Of a stretch of DNA of 64,000 nt, positions 1-9,586 are shown one piece after another; the first letter of the stretch is position 1, and every line of letters starts with the position of its first letter. Made by a program: the position numbers and the translations under genes. Source of the DNA: Bombella apis (lineage in GTDB: Bacteria > Pseudomonadota > Alphaproteobacteria > Acetobacterales > Acetobacteraceae). The notes under the pieces were generated by a model. It was not told where the DNA came from. It did not search any database and saw only the letters and a list, made by a program, of their open reading frames with translations. Location of the stretch: positions 62,001 to 126,000 of the forward strand of contig NZ_JAGJTM010000003.1 of NCBI RefSeq assembly GCF_018221685.1, written 5' to 3'.

Positions 1-1526
1 TGGCACAGCCCGCCGTCGAGGCTGTCCAGTCCGGTGAAATGGTCTTTGAACCCCAACAATGGGAGAATACCTTCTTCGCCTGGATGAGGGACCTTCAGCC
101 GTGGTGCATCAGCCGTCAGCTCTGGTGGGGTCACCAGATACCGGCCTGGTATGGGTCTGATGGAAAAACCTACGTTGCAGAGACGGAAGAAGAAGCCCAG
201 AAGAAGGCTGGCCCTTCCATCACCCTGACGCAGGATGAAGACGTGCTGGACACATGGTTCAGCTCGGCTCTCTGGCCGTTCACGACACTGGGCTGGCCGG
301 ACAGGACGGAAGAGCTGGAGTTCTATTATCCAACCAGCACCCTGGTCACCGGCTTTGACATCATCTTTTTCTGGGTATCCCGGATGATGATGATGGGGCT
401 TCACTTCATGGGGAAGGTTCCTTTCCGCAAAATACTGATCCATGGCCTTGTTCGGGATGAGAAGGGACAGAAAATGTCCAAGTCCCGAGGCAATGGTATT
501 GATCCTCTGGATCTGATTGCCGATTACGGAGCGGACGCTACCCGCCTTGCCATTGCTGCGGGTGCTGGGCTGGGACGGGACATCAAGCTGGGCCGTACCC
601 GTGTTGAAGAACATAGAGCCTTCATCACGAAGCTCTGGAACGCCTCCCGGTTCCTCCAGATGAATGGAGTGAAACCGAATCCCGGTTTCAATCCATCTGC
701 TGTCCAGTCCACCATGGCCCGCTGGATTCTGGAGGAAGCCCGCAAGGCCGTGACACAAGCCGATGCGGCACTGGAAGCCTCCCGTTTTGATGAGTACACA
801 CGCTGCTGTTACAATTTTGTCTGGAATATTTTCTGTGACTGGTTCGTGGAATTCTCCAAACCGACCTTCCGGGCCGGTGGTGTGGAGGCAGAAGAGCTGA
901 AGGCAGCTGGTGCGTATGTACTGGGTATTATTCTGCGCATGATGCACCCCGTCATTCCATTCGTGACCAGCACGCTCTGGGAGAAGCTGGGTTATTCTGG
1001 ACCGTTTGGGACCGACAGCTGGCCTGAGATTCCCCAGATTGCCGGTGCTGAAGACGCTGCGGATGAAGTCAACTGGGTCATCCGGTTGATCAGTGACGTG
1101 CGGACTGTTCGGGCAGAAATGAATGTTCCGCCATCCCAGAAAGCCCCGCTGCTGCTGCGTGATGCTTCGGAAAAAACGCTCGAACGGGCCCGTAAATGGC
1201 AGGCTGCCATCGACCAGATGGCTCGTGCCTCCGAAGTTTCACCACTGGCAGGGGAGCCGCCGAAAATGGCTGCCCAGCTCATTCTGGATGAAGCAACCAT
1301 CTTCCTGCCGCTGGAGGGCGTGATCGACCTTGAGGCGGAAAAAGCCCGTCTCCAGAAGGAAATCACACGGCTTGAGGGGGAAATCGGCAAGGTCGAAAAG
1401 AAGCTCGGCAATGAGAACTTTGTTGCCCGTGCCAAGCCTGAGGTTGTTCAGGAAAATCGTGACCGGCTGGAGACGTTCCAGCAGGAGCTTGCCAAGCAGA
1501 AAACAGCTCTGGGGCGTATAAGCTGA
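1..1526 (+). CDS. valS: valyl-tRNA synthetase, C-terminal part (5' end outside window)
   Basis: This is the 3' half of the cytoplasmic class I enzyme that charges tRNA-Val with valine. The reading frame is open from the left edge, so the N-terminal catalytic half and the start lie outside. The KMSKS signature that closes over ATP is encoded at 471-485, preceded by the GFDIIFFWVSRM helix typical of ValRS. After it come the all-alpha anticodon-binding domain (WNASRF, then conserved Trp and Phe residues) and a C-terminal Lys/Glu-rich coiled coil (about 1340-1520) that ends with the usual KPEVV-like turn and a Leu/Gln heptad region. This arm contacts tRNA in ValRS. The gene ends in a terminator shared with ilvD. 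Identification is secure. Confidence 0.97.
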   Translation, partial: AQPAVEAVQSGEMVFEPQQWENTFFAWMRDLQPWCISRQLWWGHQIPAWYGSDGKTYVAETEEEAQKKAGPSITLTQDEDVLDTWFSSALWPFTTLGWPDRTEELEFYYPTSTLVTGFDIIFFWVSRMMMMGLHFMGKVPFRKILIHGLVRDEKGQKMSKSRGNGIDPLDLIADYGADATRLAIAAGAGLGRDIKLGRTRVEEHRAFITKLWNASRFLQMNGVKPNPGFNPSAVQSTMARWILEEARKAVTQADAALEASRFDEYTRCCYNFVWNIFCDWFVEFSKPTFRAGGVEAEELKAAGAYVLGIILRMMHPVIPFVTSTLWEKLGYSGPFGTDSWPEIPQIAGAEDAADEVNWVIRLISDVRTVRAEMNVPPSQKAPLLLRDASEKTLERARKWQAAIDQMARASEVSPLAGEPPKMAAQLILDEATIFLPLEGVIDLEAEKARLQKEITRLEGEIGKVEKKLGNENFVARAKPEVVQENRDRLETFQQELAKQKTALGRIS

Positions 1527-1546
1527 TTTCCCGTTGCCATCAGAGT

Positions 1547-1582
1547 AAAAAAAAGCCTGCCCTGAAACGGCAGGCTTTTTTT
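1547..1582. terminator. bidirectional rho-independent terminator between valS and ilvD
   Basis: A 7-bp GC-rich stem (GCCTGCC 1555-1561 with GGCAGGC 1569-1575) carries an AAAA/TTTT extension and a 7-nt loop. Runs of A before and T after allow it to work for both convergent genes. Confidence 0.9.
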
Positions 1583-1631
1583 ATTGCAAGGGATTTATCG
1601 AGAGGGACGGTACTGACAACCGTCCCTGATA

Positions 1632-3485
1632 TTACAGCTTCTTGACGATGATCTGGGACAGATCCCGAACAGCCCCATGGGCTGCACTGGTCGTCATGGC
1701 CGCATAAGCCTTCAGAGCCGTGGAAACGACACGTTCACGCTGAGGCTGCCAGCCTGCAGAGCCCTTCCCATGCATGGCAGCACGGCGCGCTTCAAGCTCT
1801 GTCTCCGACACTTCCAGATGCAGACGCCTTTCAGGAATGTCGATGATAATGGTATCACCTTCTTCCACTAGGCCGATCAGACCGCCTTCAGCGGCTTCCG
1901 GAGACATGTGACCAACAGAAAGCCCAGAACTCCCGCCTGAAAAACGTCCATCAGTAATCAGTGCGCAGGATTCTCCCAGCCCCATGGATTTAAGATAGCT
2001 GGTCGGGTAGAGCATTTCCTGCATTCCCGGTCCGCCTTTGGGCCCTTCATACCGGATGACCACGACATCACCCGGTATGATCTCCTTGCCCAGAATGGCA
2101 TTCACAGCAGCATCCTGACTGTCAAAGACACGGGCACGCCCCTTGAACTTCAGAATATGTTCTGCAACCCCTGCCGTTTTGACGATGGCGCCATCCAGCG
2201 CCAGATTTCCATAAAGAACAGCCAGCCCGCCATCCTGCGAGAAGGCGTGGTTCCGGTCACGCAGAACACCGGTCCGACGGTCCCGGTCCAGCTCCCTGTA
2301 CAGGCTGTTCTGGGAAAAAGCCTCAACCGTCCGCACACCACCAGGCGCTGCCCGGAACAGCTCTTCTGCCTCATCCTGATTCTGCATGATGTCCCAACGC
2401 CTCAGGGACGCCGCCAGCGTAGGAGAGTGCACAGTCGGCGTTCCCGCATCAATCAGGCCGGCACGATCCAGCTCTCCAAGAATGGCCGGAATCCCGCCAG
2501 CCCGGTGGACATCCTCCATATGTACATTGGCAACGGAGGGCGACACCTTGCAGAGGTGAGGGACCTTCCGGGACAGGGCATCAATATCACTCATCGTGAA
2601 ATCGACTCCGGCTTCCCGGGCTGCGGCCAACAGATGCAGCACCGTGTTGGTGGAGCCCCCCATGGCAATGTCCAGCGTCATGGCGTTGGTGAAAGCCGCC
2701 TTCGTAGCAATGCCACGGGGAAGAGCCGTTGCATCGCCTTCCTCATACCAGCGCTTTGCCAGCTCTACGCTCAGGCGGCCAGCCCCAAGAAAAAGCTCCT
2801 TACGTTTGGCATGTGTCGCCAGAAGAGAGCCATTGCCCGGCAGGGAAAGACCAAGCGCCTCCGTCAGACAATTCATGGAATTGGCCGTGAACATGCCCGA
2901 GCATGAACCGCAGGTCGGACAGGCGGATCGTTCCACACGTTCGGAGATGTCATCACTGACACGTTCATCAGCTGCCGCCACCATGGAGGTCACAAGATCA
3001 ACCGCCCGCTCAATGCCGTCCATGTCTGCCTTGCCAGCTTCCATTGGCCCGCCAGACACGAAAACGGTCGGGATGTTCAGCCGTAGCGAGGCCATGAGCA
3101 TGCCCGGTGTAATCTTGTCACAGTTGCTGATACAGACCAGCGCATCGGCACAGTGGGCATTGACCATATATTCCACGGAATCCGCAATCAGTTCCCGTGA
3201 GGGCAGGGAATAGAGCATCCCGCCATGCCCCATGGCGATACCGTCATCCACGGCAATGGTGTTGAATTCCCTGGCCACACCACCGGCTTCCTCCACAGCC
3301 GAAGCCACCAGAGCTCCCATGTCCTTGAGATGGACATGACCGGGCACGAACTGGGTATAGGAATTGGCAATGGCAATGATGGGCTTGCTGAAGTCCCCAT
3401 CCTTCATGCCTGTCGCTCTCCAGAGCGCACGGGCCCCTGCCATGTTGCGGCCACGGGTGCTTGTATGGGAACGATAGGCAGGCAT
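1632..3485 (-). CDS. ilvD: dihydroxy-acid dehydratase
   Basis: IlvD dehydrates 2,3-dihydroxy-isovalerate and 2,3-dihydroxy-3-methylvalerate to the 2-keto acids of the valine and isoleucine pathway, using an Fe-S cluster in the cytoplasm. The protein is 617 aa, the family's usual length. Cluster and active-site motifs are intact: [11 protein letters not shown] (80-90), NCDKITPGM with Cys122, and [14 protein letters not shown] with Cys195. The N-terminus ([20 protein letters not shown]) matches the usual IlvD start, so the ATG at 3485 is well supported. It is transcribed alone, converging on valS and diverging from msrA. No leader peptide or attenuator is evident in the 170-bp upstream gap. Confidence 0.97.
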   Translation of the reverse strand: MPAYRSHTSTRGRNMAGARALWRATGMKDGDFSKPIIAIANSYTQFVPGHVHLKDMGALVASAVEEAGGVAREFNTIAVDDGIAMGHGGMLYSLPSRELIADSVEYMVNAHCADALVCISNCDKITPGMLMASLRLNIPTVFVSGGPMEAGKADMDGIERAVDLVTSMVAAADERVSDDISERVERSACPTCGSCSGMFTANSMNCLTEALGLSLPGNGSLLATHAKRKELFLGAGRLSVELAKRWYEEGDATALPRGIATKAAFTNAMTLDIAMGGSTNTVLHLLAAAREAGVDFTMSDIDALSRKVPHLCKVSPSVANVHMEDVHRAGGIPAILGELDRAGLIDAGTPTVHSPTLAASLRRWDIMQNQDEAEELFRAAPGGVRTVEAFSQNSLYRELDRDRRTGVLRDRNHAFSQDGGLAVLYGNLALDGAIVKTAGVAEHILKFKGRARVFDSQDAAVNAILGKEIIPGDVVVIRYEGPKGGPGMQEMLYPTSYLKSMGLGESCALITDGRFSGGSSGLSVGHMSPEAAEGGLIGLVEEGDTIIIDIPERRLHLEVSETELEARRAAMHGKGSAGWQPQRERVVSTALKAYAAMTTSAAHGAVRDLSQIIVKKL

Positions 3486-3655
3486 TCAGGAAACCTCTTT
3501 CAAAAAAAATATTTCAGGGCGTTCTATAGTAAGAAACGGTAACATAAAACAAAAAAATTGAAAGATATGAAAAGCATGGCGATTGCCCCCTAGCGATACA
3601 GGCCGCTGAAGGCCATATGCAGGGCACTCACGATTTTACACGGACAGGAGCAACC

Positions 3656-4189
3656 ATGACACAGACATCATCCATCATCCTTGGGGGCGGGTGCTTCTGG
3701 TGTGTCGAAGCCATCTTCAACGGTCTCAGGGGCATCATCTCTGCCAAACCGGGGTATGCGGGTGGTCATGTAGAGCATCCCAGCTACAAGGCTGTCTGTA
3801 CCGGCAGGACCGGCCATGCCGAGGTAGTACGGGTGGTGTTCAATCCTGCTGAAATTGGTCTGGAGGATATTCTCCGGGTTTTCTTCACAACCCATGACCC
3901 GACCCAGCTGAACAGGCAGGGCAATGACGTAGGCACGCAATACCGCTCCGTCATCTTTGGTGATGAAGCCCAACAGGCCGTTGCCCGGACAGTCCGGGAC
4001 GACATTGCAGCCCAGAACATCTGGGAGGCACCGCTTGTCACCTCCATTGAGGGACCTGCCCACTTCTGGGAGGCGGAAGAAAGCCATCATGATTATTTTG
4101 CCCGCAACCCGGAAACAGCCTATTGCGCCGCTGTCGTGGCCCCCAAGGTTGCCAAGGCCCGCAAGCTCTACCGGGACCGGCTGAAATAA
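3656..4189 (+). CDS. msrA: peptide-methionine (S)-S-oxide reductase MsrA
   Basis: MsrA reduces the S-epimer of methionine sulfoxide in proteins and free methionine. The catalytic GCFWC motif lies at residues 12-16, with Cys13 as nucleophile and the conserved Glu18 after it. GYAGGH and the YRS...I strand of the family follow. I place the start at 3656: AGGAG at 3646-3650 sits 5 nt upstream, and the protein then begins MTQTSSIILGGG, as is usual for MsrA (177 aa). An in-frame ATG at 3617 would add 13 residues of no family likeness. The gene is single and diverges from ilvD. Confidence 0.95.
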   Translation: MTQTSSIILGGGCFWCVEAIFNGLRGIISAKPGYAGGHVEHPSYKAVCTGRTGHAEVVRVVFNPAEIGLEDILRVFFTTHDPTQLNRQGNDVGTQYRSVIFGDEAQQAVARTVRDDIAAQNIWEAPLVTSIEGPAHFWEAEESHHDYFARNPETAYCAAVVAPKVAKARKLYRDRLK

Positions 4190-4210
4190 TCAGTTCTCCA
4201 TCATGAAAAC

Positions 4211-4240
4211 AGTGGAGGAACGGAAAAAGGTTCCTTCACT
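4211..4240. terminator. hairpin at the convergent msrA / ABC ATPase junction
   Basis: Arms 4211-4221 and 4230-4240 pair over 11 bp with one G-U, leaving an A-rich 8-nt loop. The hairpin overlaps the stop codon of the minus-strand ATPase gene and has no T tract on either side, so its role as a terminator is inferred from position only. Confidence 0.45.
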
Positions 4241-5555
4241 CGTCATATTCCAGCAGCACACGGTCCGTTTCTTCATCATAGCCAAACAGATTGGCATAAC
4301 GGGCCCATGATATGGCTGTATTCATTGTCTGCCGGGCATAGGTTGTGGACATGGTATCTTCCAGCTTGCGACGGAATATATCAGCATCCATGGCATGGTT
4401 GCTCCGCTCATCCAGCGTGCTGCGGATCAGCTTCAGCAGCGGGACGGAATGGAGCAGGGCCGTCCGCATGATGTCCCGGCGCGCATCGGCATCGCCTTCC
4501 ACGAAGGTACGGCCCGTGCTGGTAAGCATGATGTCTCCATCCTCCAGCTCTGCAAAATCCAGCAATTGCAGGGTTTCACCCAGCGGGAAAAGGTCATCAA
4601 GAGTCATCTGGAGTTGATTGGCCAGCTCCGGCAGGTCTGCCCGACCAGAGAGGGGCGCATGTTCCAGCGATTCCATGAGGCCGACCAGAAGTTCAATGGA
4701 AATGTCGGGCAGCACGATGAAGGAATCACTTTCATCATGAACCTCTCCCTGATCGGGCGTGGAAAGGTCAGCCTCCGAAACACTGGGCGCCCGAAGGGTC
4801 ATCAATGTATATATCTGGTCCACAAAATGGCGGAAATCATCGTCCTGACGATTCCGGGGATGGGGGAAGGGCACAACAATCTCATGCGTGATACGCCCTG
4901 GCCCCGATGAGAACAGTAAAATCCTGTCACACATCAGCACGGCTTCTTCAATGGCATGAGTGGCCAGCACCATGGCTTTCAAAGGTCCCAGCCGATGTTC
5001 CTGCCACAGTTCTATCAGGTCTGTTCGCAGATTTTCGGCACTCAGATGATCGATATTGAGAAAAGGCTCATCAAGCAGAAGGATTTCAGGCTGCCGTGCC
5101 AGAGCACGGATCAGCGAGGCCCGTTCTGCCAGAGCATCAGAAAGCTCTCTCGGATAGGCACCTTCATATCCGTCCATATCGAGGACCTCGATGATGGCAT
5201 CCGCAATTTTTTCCCGCTCTTCCCGGGGCTGACGTCTGGCCTCCAGAGCAAGAAGAACATTTTCCCGTACTGTCAGCCATGGAAAGAGAACATCATCCTG
5301 AAGGATGATGGACACCGTTTCGAGCGCCTGGGCAGTAGCTCGTCCTTCCCGCCAGAACACTTTCCCCTTTCGGGGCTGTTCCAGGCCAGCCATGATCTTC
5401 AGAAGGCTGGATTTGCCCGAGCCTGAACGTCCGACAAGCCCCAGAATTTCCCCCTCCCGAACATCCATGTTGACCTGTTCAACAATGGGAACGTCCTGAT
5501 GGCGGGATTTATGTGCAAACTGTGCACAGTCGGCCAAGCGTAAGATAGCACTCAT
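4236..5555 (-). CDS. ABC transporter ATP-binding protein, NitT/TauT type with AAA-associated C-terminal domain
   Basis: This is the nucleotide-binding subunit of a NitT/TauT-type importer at the inner membrane. Residues 1-240 are the ATPase domain: Walker A GRSGSGKS (42-49), Q-loop around ILQDD, and Walker B ILLLDEP (158-164) followed by a D-loop and the switch His (ATHA). The signature is abnormal, LSDALAERA (138-146) where LSGG.QR is expected. Residues of about 260-439 form an all-alpha extension resembling the AAA-associated C-terminal domain found on some ATPases of this class. The gene starts 3 nt after the stop of the permease gene, so the two are coupled. No substrate-binding protein gene is near, and the substrate is unknown. 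Confidence 0.88.
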   Translation of the reverse strand: MSAILRLADCAQFAHKSRHQDVPIVEQVNMDVREGEILGLVGRSGSGKSSLLKIMAGLEQPRKGKVFWREGRATAQALETVSIILQDDVLFPWLTVRENVLLALEARRQPREEREKIADAIIEVLDMDGYEGAYPRELSDALAERASLIRALARQPEILLLDEPFLNIDHLSAENLRTDLIELWQEHRLGPLKAMVLATHAIEEAVLMCDRILLFSSGPGRITHEIVVPFPHPRNRQDDDFRHFVDQIYTLMTLRAPSVSEADLSTPDQGEVHDESDSFIVLPDISIELLVGLMESLEHAPLSGRADLPELANQLQMTLDDLFPLGETLQLLDFAELEDGDIMLTSTGRTFVEGDADARRDIMRTALLHSVPLLKLIRSTLDERSNHAMDADIFRRKLEDTMSTTYARQTMNTAISWARYANLFGYDEETDRVLLEYDE

Positions 5556-5558
5556 GAG

Positions 5559-7019
5559 CTAGATCCTATAACGGTGCGCCATGCGCTCCTGCAATGGAAT
5601 GCAGATACCCCATCGGACAGACACAGCCATCAGCGTCATCAGGCACAGCAGGATGCCCTGTACACTGTAGGCGTGAGCCTGAAGAATACGCAGATGGAGC
5701 GTTTTCCTTTCCAGCAGAGCGGCCAGATAGACATTATCCCAGAAAAACGGCAGCGCCACGACAGCTGCCTGCAGCAGAGGCGGGCAAAGCAGGGGCAGGC
5801 GGACATCCTTCCAGAATGACCACAGGGGCAAACGAAGATGATGCCCCATCACGATGAACTGACGCCCCGCAACGTCGGCTTCCCGAAGAAACGCCCAGCC
5901 AGTGATGCCCATGACCGCCAGAGCCGGCATGACATTCAGAGGGACGGGTACGGACAGTCCCAGCCAGACCATGAAAACAGGAAAAAGCGCTACCACCAGG
6001 CAGGCCTTCCGGATCCGCTTCTGCACCTGTACAGGAGCCCCCAGCAGCAGGCCCCCCAGCCACCCCCAGACCCCACCAACCAGACAGACCGCTACCACAA
6101 GAGCTCCCAACGGCCCCGGTATGCCCCAGAACCCCCAGGAAAGGATCATGGTCAGCATGGTTCCGGCCCCTCCCAGCAGGCAGCGCCTCTTCCAGGAAAC
6201 GGAACGCTCCTCCAGCCTCTGTGTCTGCATCTGGTCACAGACGGCATAATGCCGACCGTATCCGCGCAGGGGCCCAATGAGACCATGCTGAACCAGCAGC
6301 ACAGGCACCAGCATGAGAAGCAGTACGCCACAGGCGGACAACTCTCCGCCTGTTTTCAGGGCCGAGAGAAGTGCTCCCCCCAACCCGGAAGGGGTATGGG
6401 AAAGAAACAGTGCAAGAACCAGCTCCCCTCCCAGAATACGGAGCCAGAAATCGGGCAGGTCCCTCAGAACGGACCGTACGAGTTCAGGGAAGGCAAACGG
6501 GATGTGAAGGCGCCAGAAACCCTGCCAGCGCCCCAGCCGCAAGGCTCTTGCCGTTTTCAGAAAACTGGACGGGATTCCTGTTTCCGCTTTCAGGGTGGCG
6601 TGGACACTCCTGACCAGCAGGCTGAAGCAGCCCACCGCCACGACATCCCAGAACGGCGTCATGACCATACAGAACAGCCCGACAAGGCAAAGGGAGGGAA
6701 TTTCTCCCAGTATGGCCGTCACACCAGCCAGCGCCCGACGCAGGCCAGTCGAACAGGCCGCCAAGGAGAGGAGAACACAATGCCCCGCAGCCGCCAGAAG
6801 CAGCGCCATCACTCCCTTGCCCAGGGTCCAGAACATATCATCCCATGGAGACGGGAAGACAGGGAAGGGCACCAGACCACATGCCCGCAGAAGCCCATAC
6901 AGTCCCCCCAGAATCAGGACACAGCAGGAGAGACCACTTCCCTGATAAGCCAACAGCCAGTGCCTGCTTCTTTCCCCCAGTCTGGAAAGGTACGCAAAGG
7001 GCCAAGTATCCCGTCTCAT
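5559..7019 (-). CDS. ABC transporter permease, NitT/TauT type, two permease domains fused
   Basis: This inner-membrane permease of 486 aa is about twice the usual length of a BPD-type permease (250-270 aa). Two cytoplasmic EAA-like loops are visible: RALRLGRWQGFWRLHIPFAF in the first half, and MGHHLRLPLWSFWKDVRLP in the second. Both fit the position of the loop that docks on the ATPase. About six hydrophobic segments flank each loop, with a basic linker (SVSWKRR) between the halves. The architecture suggests a fused homodimer-like translocator working with the ATPase that follows 3 nt downstream. It is the fourth gene of a ubiE-coaBC-dut-permease-ATPase run. Substrate cannot be inferred. Confidence 0.82.
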   Translation of the reverse strand: MRRDTWPFAYLSRLGERSRHWLLAYQGSGLSCCVLILGGLYGLLRACGLVPFPVFPSPWDDMFWTLGKGVMALLLAAAGHCVLLSLAACSTGLRRALAGVTAILGEIPSLCLVGLFCMVMTPFWDVVAVGCFSLLVRSVHATLKAETGIPSSFLKTARALRLGRWQGFWRLHIPFAFPELVRSVLRDLPDFWLRILGGELVLALFLSHTPSGLGGALLSALKTGGELSACGVLLLMLVPVLLVQHGLIGPLRGYGRHYAVCDQMQTQRLEERSVSWKRRCLLGGAGTMLTMILSWGFWGIPGPLGALVVAVCLVGGVWGWLGGLLLGAPVQVQKRIRKACLVVALFPVFMVWLGLSVPVPLNVMPALAVMGITGWAFLREADVAGRQFIVMGHHLRLPLWSFWKDVRLPLLCPPLLQAAVVALPFFWDNVYLAALLERKTLHLRILQAHAYSVQGILLCLMTLMAVSVRWGICIPLQERMAHRYRI

Positions 7020-7090
7020 GGCTGGCCCATGGCCGAATGAATCTTCATGACCGACCCCTCAAAAATCAGCCGCCGGGACTGGAAAACCGG

Positions 7091-7543
7091 TCAATGGCCG
7101 GTACTGCCGAAGCCCCCATGCCCTCGGTCTGTTGTATCAAGGCTGCTGCACTCCTGCCACTGCATTCTCACGACAGGCGCCAGAACCCCCTGGGCAATCC
7201 TCATCCCACGTTCGATGACAAAATCTTCCGCCCCGGCATTGATGAGGATGATGCGGATTTCTCCCCGATAATCTTCATCAATGGTGCCGGGACTGTTGGG
7301 CACCATGATGCCGTGCTTCAGGGCCAACCCGGAGCGGGGACGTATCTGAAGCTCATGCCCCTCAGGCAGGGCAACACACAGCCCTGTCGGCACCAGTTTC
7401 CGCTCCCCCGGACGAAGTATCAGAGGCTCCTGCACCGCCGCCTGGAAGTCAACACCGGCAGCTCCGGCAGTTCCATAGGCAGGCAGCTCCAGCCCCTCGG
7501 AATGGGGGAGGCGAAGAATACGGACTTTCACGACATCGGACAT
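7091..7543 (-). CDS. dut: deoxyuridine 5'-triphosphate nucleotidohydrolase
   Basis: dUTPase hydrolyses dUTP to dUMP and pyrophosphate, which keeps uracil out of DNA and supplies dTMP synthesis. At 150 aa it has the standard homotrimeric length. All five motifs are present: AGAAGVDF (26-33), RPRSGLA (68-74), [11 protein letters not shown] (86-96, with catalytic Asp and the uracil-stacking Tyr), ERGMRIAQ (111-118) and the C-terminal P-loop-like [10 protein letters not shown] (140-149). It lies between coaBC (35 nt upstream) and the ABC permease. The coaBC-dut order is common in Proteobacteria. Confidence 0.96.
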   Translation of the reverse strand: MSDVVKVRILRLPHSEGLELPAYGTAGAAGVDFQAAVQEPLILRPGERKLVPTGLCVALPEGHELQIRPRSGLALKHGIMVPNSPGTIDEDYRGEIRIILINAGAEDFVIERGMRIAQGVLAPVVRMQWQECSSLDTTDRGHGGFGSTGH

Positions 7544-7578
7544 GGCTTGATCCCCTCACAGCTAAAGCCAGAGGACTG

Positions 7579-8772
7579 TTAATCCTGTTTCTGGAAAAAA
7601 GCCACCACCCGCTCTGCAAGCTGTTCTGCCAGAGCGGGTTTGGTCATTTCTGGCCAGCTCTCCGTTCCATTCTCTGTCAGGAACAATACCTGATTTTTCT
7701 GCCCACCAAACGGATGCCGGCTCACATCATTGGCAAGAAGCCAATCACACCCCTTGCGGCGACGCTTCTGCTCCGCATGACTCTGAAGATCATCCGTCTC
7801 CGCCGCAAACCCGACAACCAGTGCCGGACGTTTTGCAACATGGGACAGCGTGGCCAGAATGTCAGGATTCTCTCTCAGGGAAAGAACAGGCGGAGCCTCT
7901 GCCGTTTTTTTCATCTTCCGGCTGCTGACAGTCTCAGGGCGCCAGTCACTGACAGCTGCCACACAGATGGCTGCATCAGCCGGAAGCTGTGCAAGGCAGG
8001 CAGCCTTCATCTCTTCTGCCGTCCTTACGTCAATCCGCTGGACAGACGGTGGAGTGGGCAGAAAGACAGGACCACTCACGAGCCGGACGTCGGCACCTCT
8101 GGCCGCCAGAGCGCCTGCAATGGCATAGCCCTGAAGCCCTGATGAATGGTTGGAAATGAAGCGGACAGGGTCAATCGGCTCTACCGTCGGGCCGGCCGTG
8201 ACAATGATACGGCGCCCCCTCAGGCCTGTTCCCCCCGACAGGGTTGAACGGACTGCCGCCAGAATCTCGTCCAGCTCTGCCAGACGTCCCATGCCGGTTT
8301 CACCACAGGCCACGGCACCATGCGCCGGACCAATGCATCGGACACCCCGCTGCTCCAACAGGGCAAGATTGGCCTGTGTGGCAGGATGGGACCACATGTG
8401 AGGATTCATGGCCGGTGCCAGAAGAATGGGAGCTGCCGTTGCCAGGAGAAGGGTCGTGGCCAGATCATCAGCCATGCCCTGTGCCATGCGAGCCATCAGA
8501 TTGGCCGTGGCCGGGCAGACCAGCACCAGGTCGGCCGACCTGGCAAGAGCGATATGACCGATTTCACTTTCCTGCCCGGGGCGGAACAGCTCATCATGGA
8601 CAGGAGCGCCACACAACACTTCCAGGGACAATGGCGTCACGAACTGCTTCGCCGCTTCCGTCATGACGGGCACGACCTCCATGCCCTCATGCCGGAGCTG
8701 CCGGGCGAGATCCAGCGCCCTGTAGGCAGCAATGCCACCTCCCAGAATGAGAATGACGCGGGCCATGCTCAA
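7579..8772 (-). CDS. coaBC: bifunctional phosphopantothenoylcysteine decarboxylase / phosphopantothenate-cysteine ligase
   Basis: CoaBC performs two successive steps of coenzyme A synthesis in the cytoplasm. The N-terminal half is the FMN-dependent decarboxylase (CoaC), with the GGGIAAYRALDLARQL flavin-binding start and the PAMNPHMW substrate motif. The C-terminal half from about residue 185 is the CTP-dependent ligase (CoaB): VTAGPTVEPIDPVRFISNHS, the glycine-rich turn, and a Lys-rich KMKK segment near the end of its fold. It is 397 aa, normal for the fusion. Its start codon overlaps the ubiE stop by 4 nt, which implies translational coupling. Confidence 0.96.
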   Translation of the reverse strand: MSMARVILILGGGIAAYRALDLARQLRHEGMEVVPVMTEAAKQFVTPLSLEVLCGAPVHDELFRPGQESEIGHIALARSADLVLVCPATANLMARMAQGMADDLATTLLLATAAPILLAPAMNPHMWSHPATQANLALLEQRGVRCIGPAHGAVACGETGMGRLAELDEILAAVRSTLSGGTGLRGRRIIVTAGPTVEPIDPVRFISNHSSGLQGYAIAGALAARGADVRLVSGPVFLPTPPSVQRIDVRTAEEMKAACLAQLPADAAICVAAVSDWRPETVSSRKMKKTAEAPPVLSLRENPDILATLSHVAKRPALVVGFAAETDDLQSHAEQKRRRKGCDWLLANDVSRHPFGGQKNQVLFLTENGTESWPEMTKPALAEQLAERVVAFFQKQD

Positions 8773-9557
8773 AGCCGCCAGCCAGAATGAATGGCCACGA
8801 TTCCTCCCGAAAGATTCTGATAGGATACACGATCCATCCCCGCCGCCCGCATCATGCCTGCCAGTGTTTCCTGATCCGGGAACATGCGGATGCTTTCGGC
8901 AAGATACTGATAGCTCTCCGCATCACCAGCAATCATCTGCCCCATGCGGGGCAGCACCTGAAAGGACCAGAGATCATAAAGGGCCGAGAGGGCCGCCACA
9001 TCCACTTTCGAAAATTCAAGGCAGAGAAAACGCCCGCCCGGCTTCAGCACACGACGGACCTCCCGCAGGACAGCATCCTTGTCCGTACAGTTGCGCAGTC
9101 CGAACGCCATGGAGACCCTGTCCATCGAAGCATCGGGAAAAGGCAGTGCCTCGGCATCGGCAACACAGACATCCATCTCCCCGATCAGCCCGGCCTTGAT
9201 GGCCCGCTGACGGCCAACTTCCAGCATGGCCTCGTTGATGTCCGAAAGCACGGCATGGCCACCACCACGACGCAACCAGCCAAAAGTGATGTCTCCCGTA
9301 CCGCCAGCAAGGTCGAGCAGCCTGTATCCCGGCTGCGGGGACAGCATGGTCACGAAGATGCGCTTCCAGACCCGATGGATACCGAGGGACATGGCGTCAT
9401 TCATGACGTCGTATTTGCCAGCAACGCTTTCAAAAACCTGTCGGACCAGCGGTTTCTTTTCGCCCCGTGGCACATCACGGTAGCCGAAATCAATCGTATC
9501 AGCCTCAAAATCAGCTGACGAAGAAGAGGAGGTATGGGAAGAATGGTGTTCAGTCAT
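8769..9557 (-). CDS. ubiE: demethylmenaquinone/ubiquinone C-methyltransferase
   Basis: UbiE is the SAM-dependent C-methyltransferase of quinone synthesis. In acetic acid bacteria the product is expected to be ubiquinone. The SAM site LDLAGGTGD is at about residues 81-89, followed by the MAFGLRN and LKPGGRFLCLEFS segments diagnostic of UbiE. The C-terminal NLSGGIVAIHSGW block is also typical. The first 30 residues are a low-complexity Ser/His tail, which is variable in the family. It diverges from mutM with only 29 bp between the starts, so the promoters must overlap or lie inside the opposite gene. It heads the minus-strand run that includes coaBC and dut. Confidence 0.95.
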   Translation of the reverse strand: MTEHHSSHTSSSSSADFEADTIDFGYRDVPRGEKKPLVRQVFESVAGKYDVMNDAMSLGIHRVWKRIFVTMLSPQPGYRLLDLAGGTGDITFGWLRRGGGHAVLSDINEAMLEVGRQRAIKAGLIGEMDVCVADAEALPFPDASMDRVSMAFGLRNCTDKDAVLREVRRVLKPGGRFLCLEFSKVDVAALSALYDLWSFQVLPRMGQMIAGDAESYQYLAESIRMFPDQETLAGMMRAAGMDRVSYQNLSGGIVAIHSGWRL

Positions 9558-9586
9558 ATGCCACCGTTATCTCATTGCGGATATTT

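Noticed and set aside
2157..2906. Open frame of 249 codons on the plus strand within ilvD
   Set aside because: It lies wholly opposite the conserved ilvD coding sequence, has no family pattern and a composition of Arg, His and Pro runs typical of antisense shadows.
5838..7040. Open frame of 400 codons opposite the ABC permease gene
   Set aside because: It is rich in Gln, Pro, Arg and His repeats with no recognisable domain, and the minus strand encodes a clear membrane protein here.
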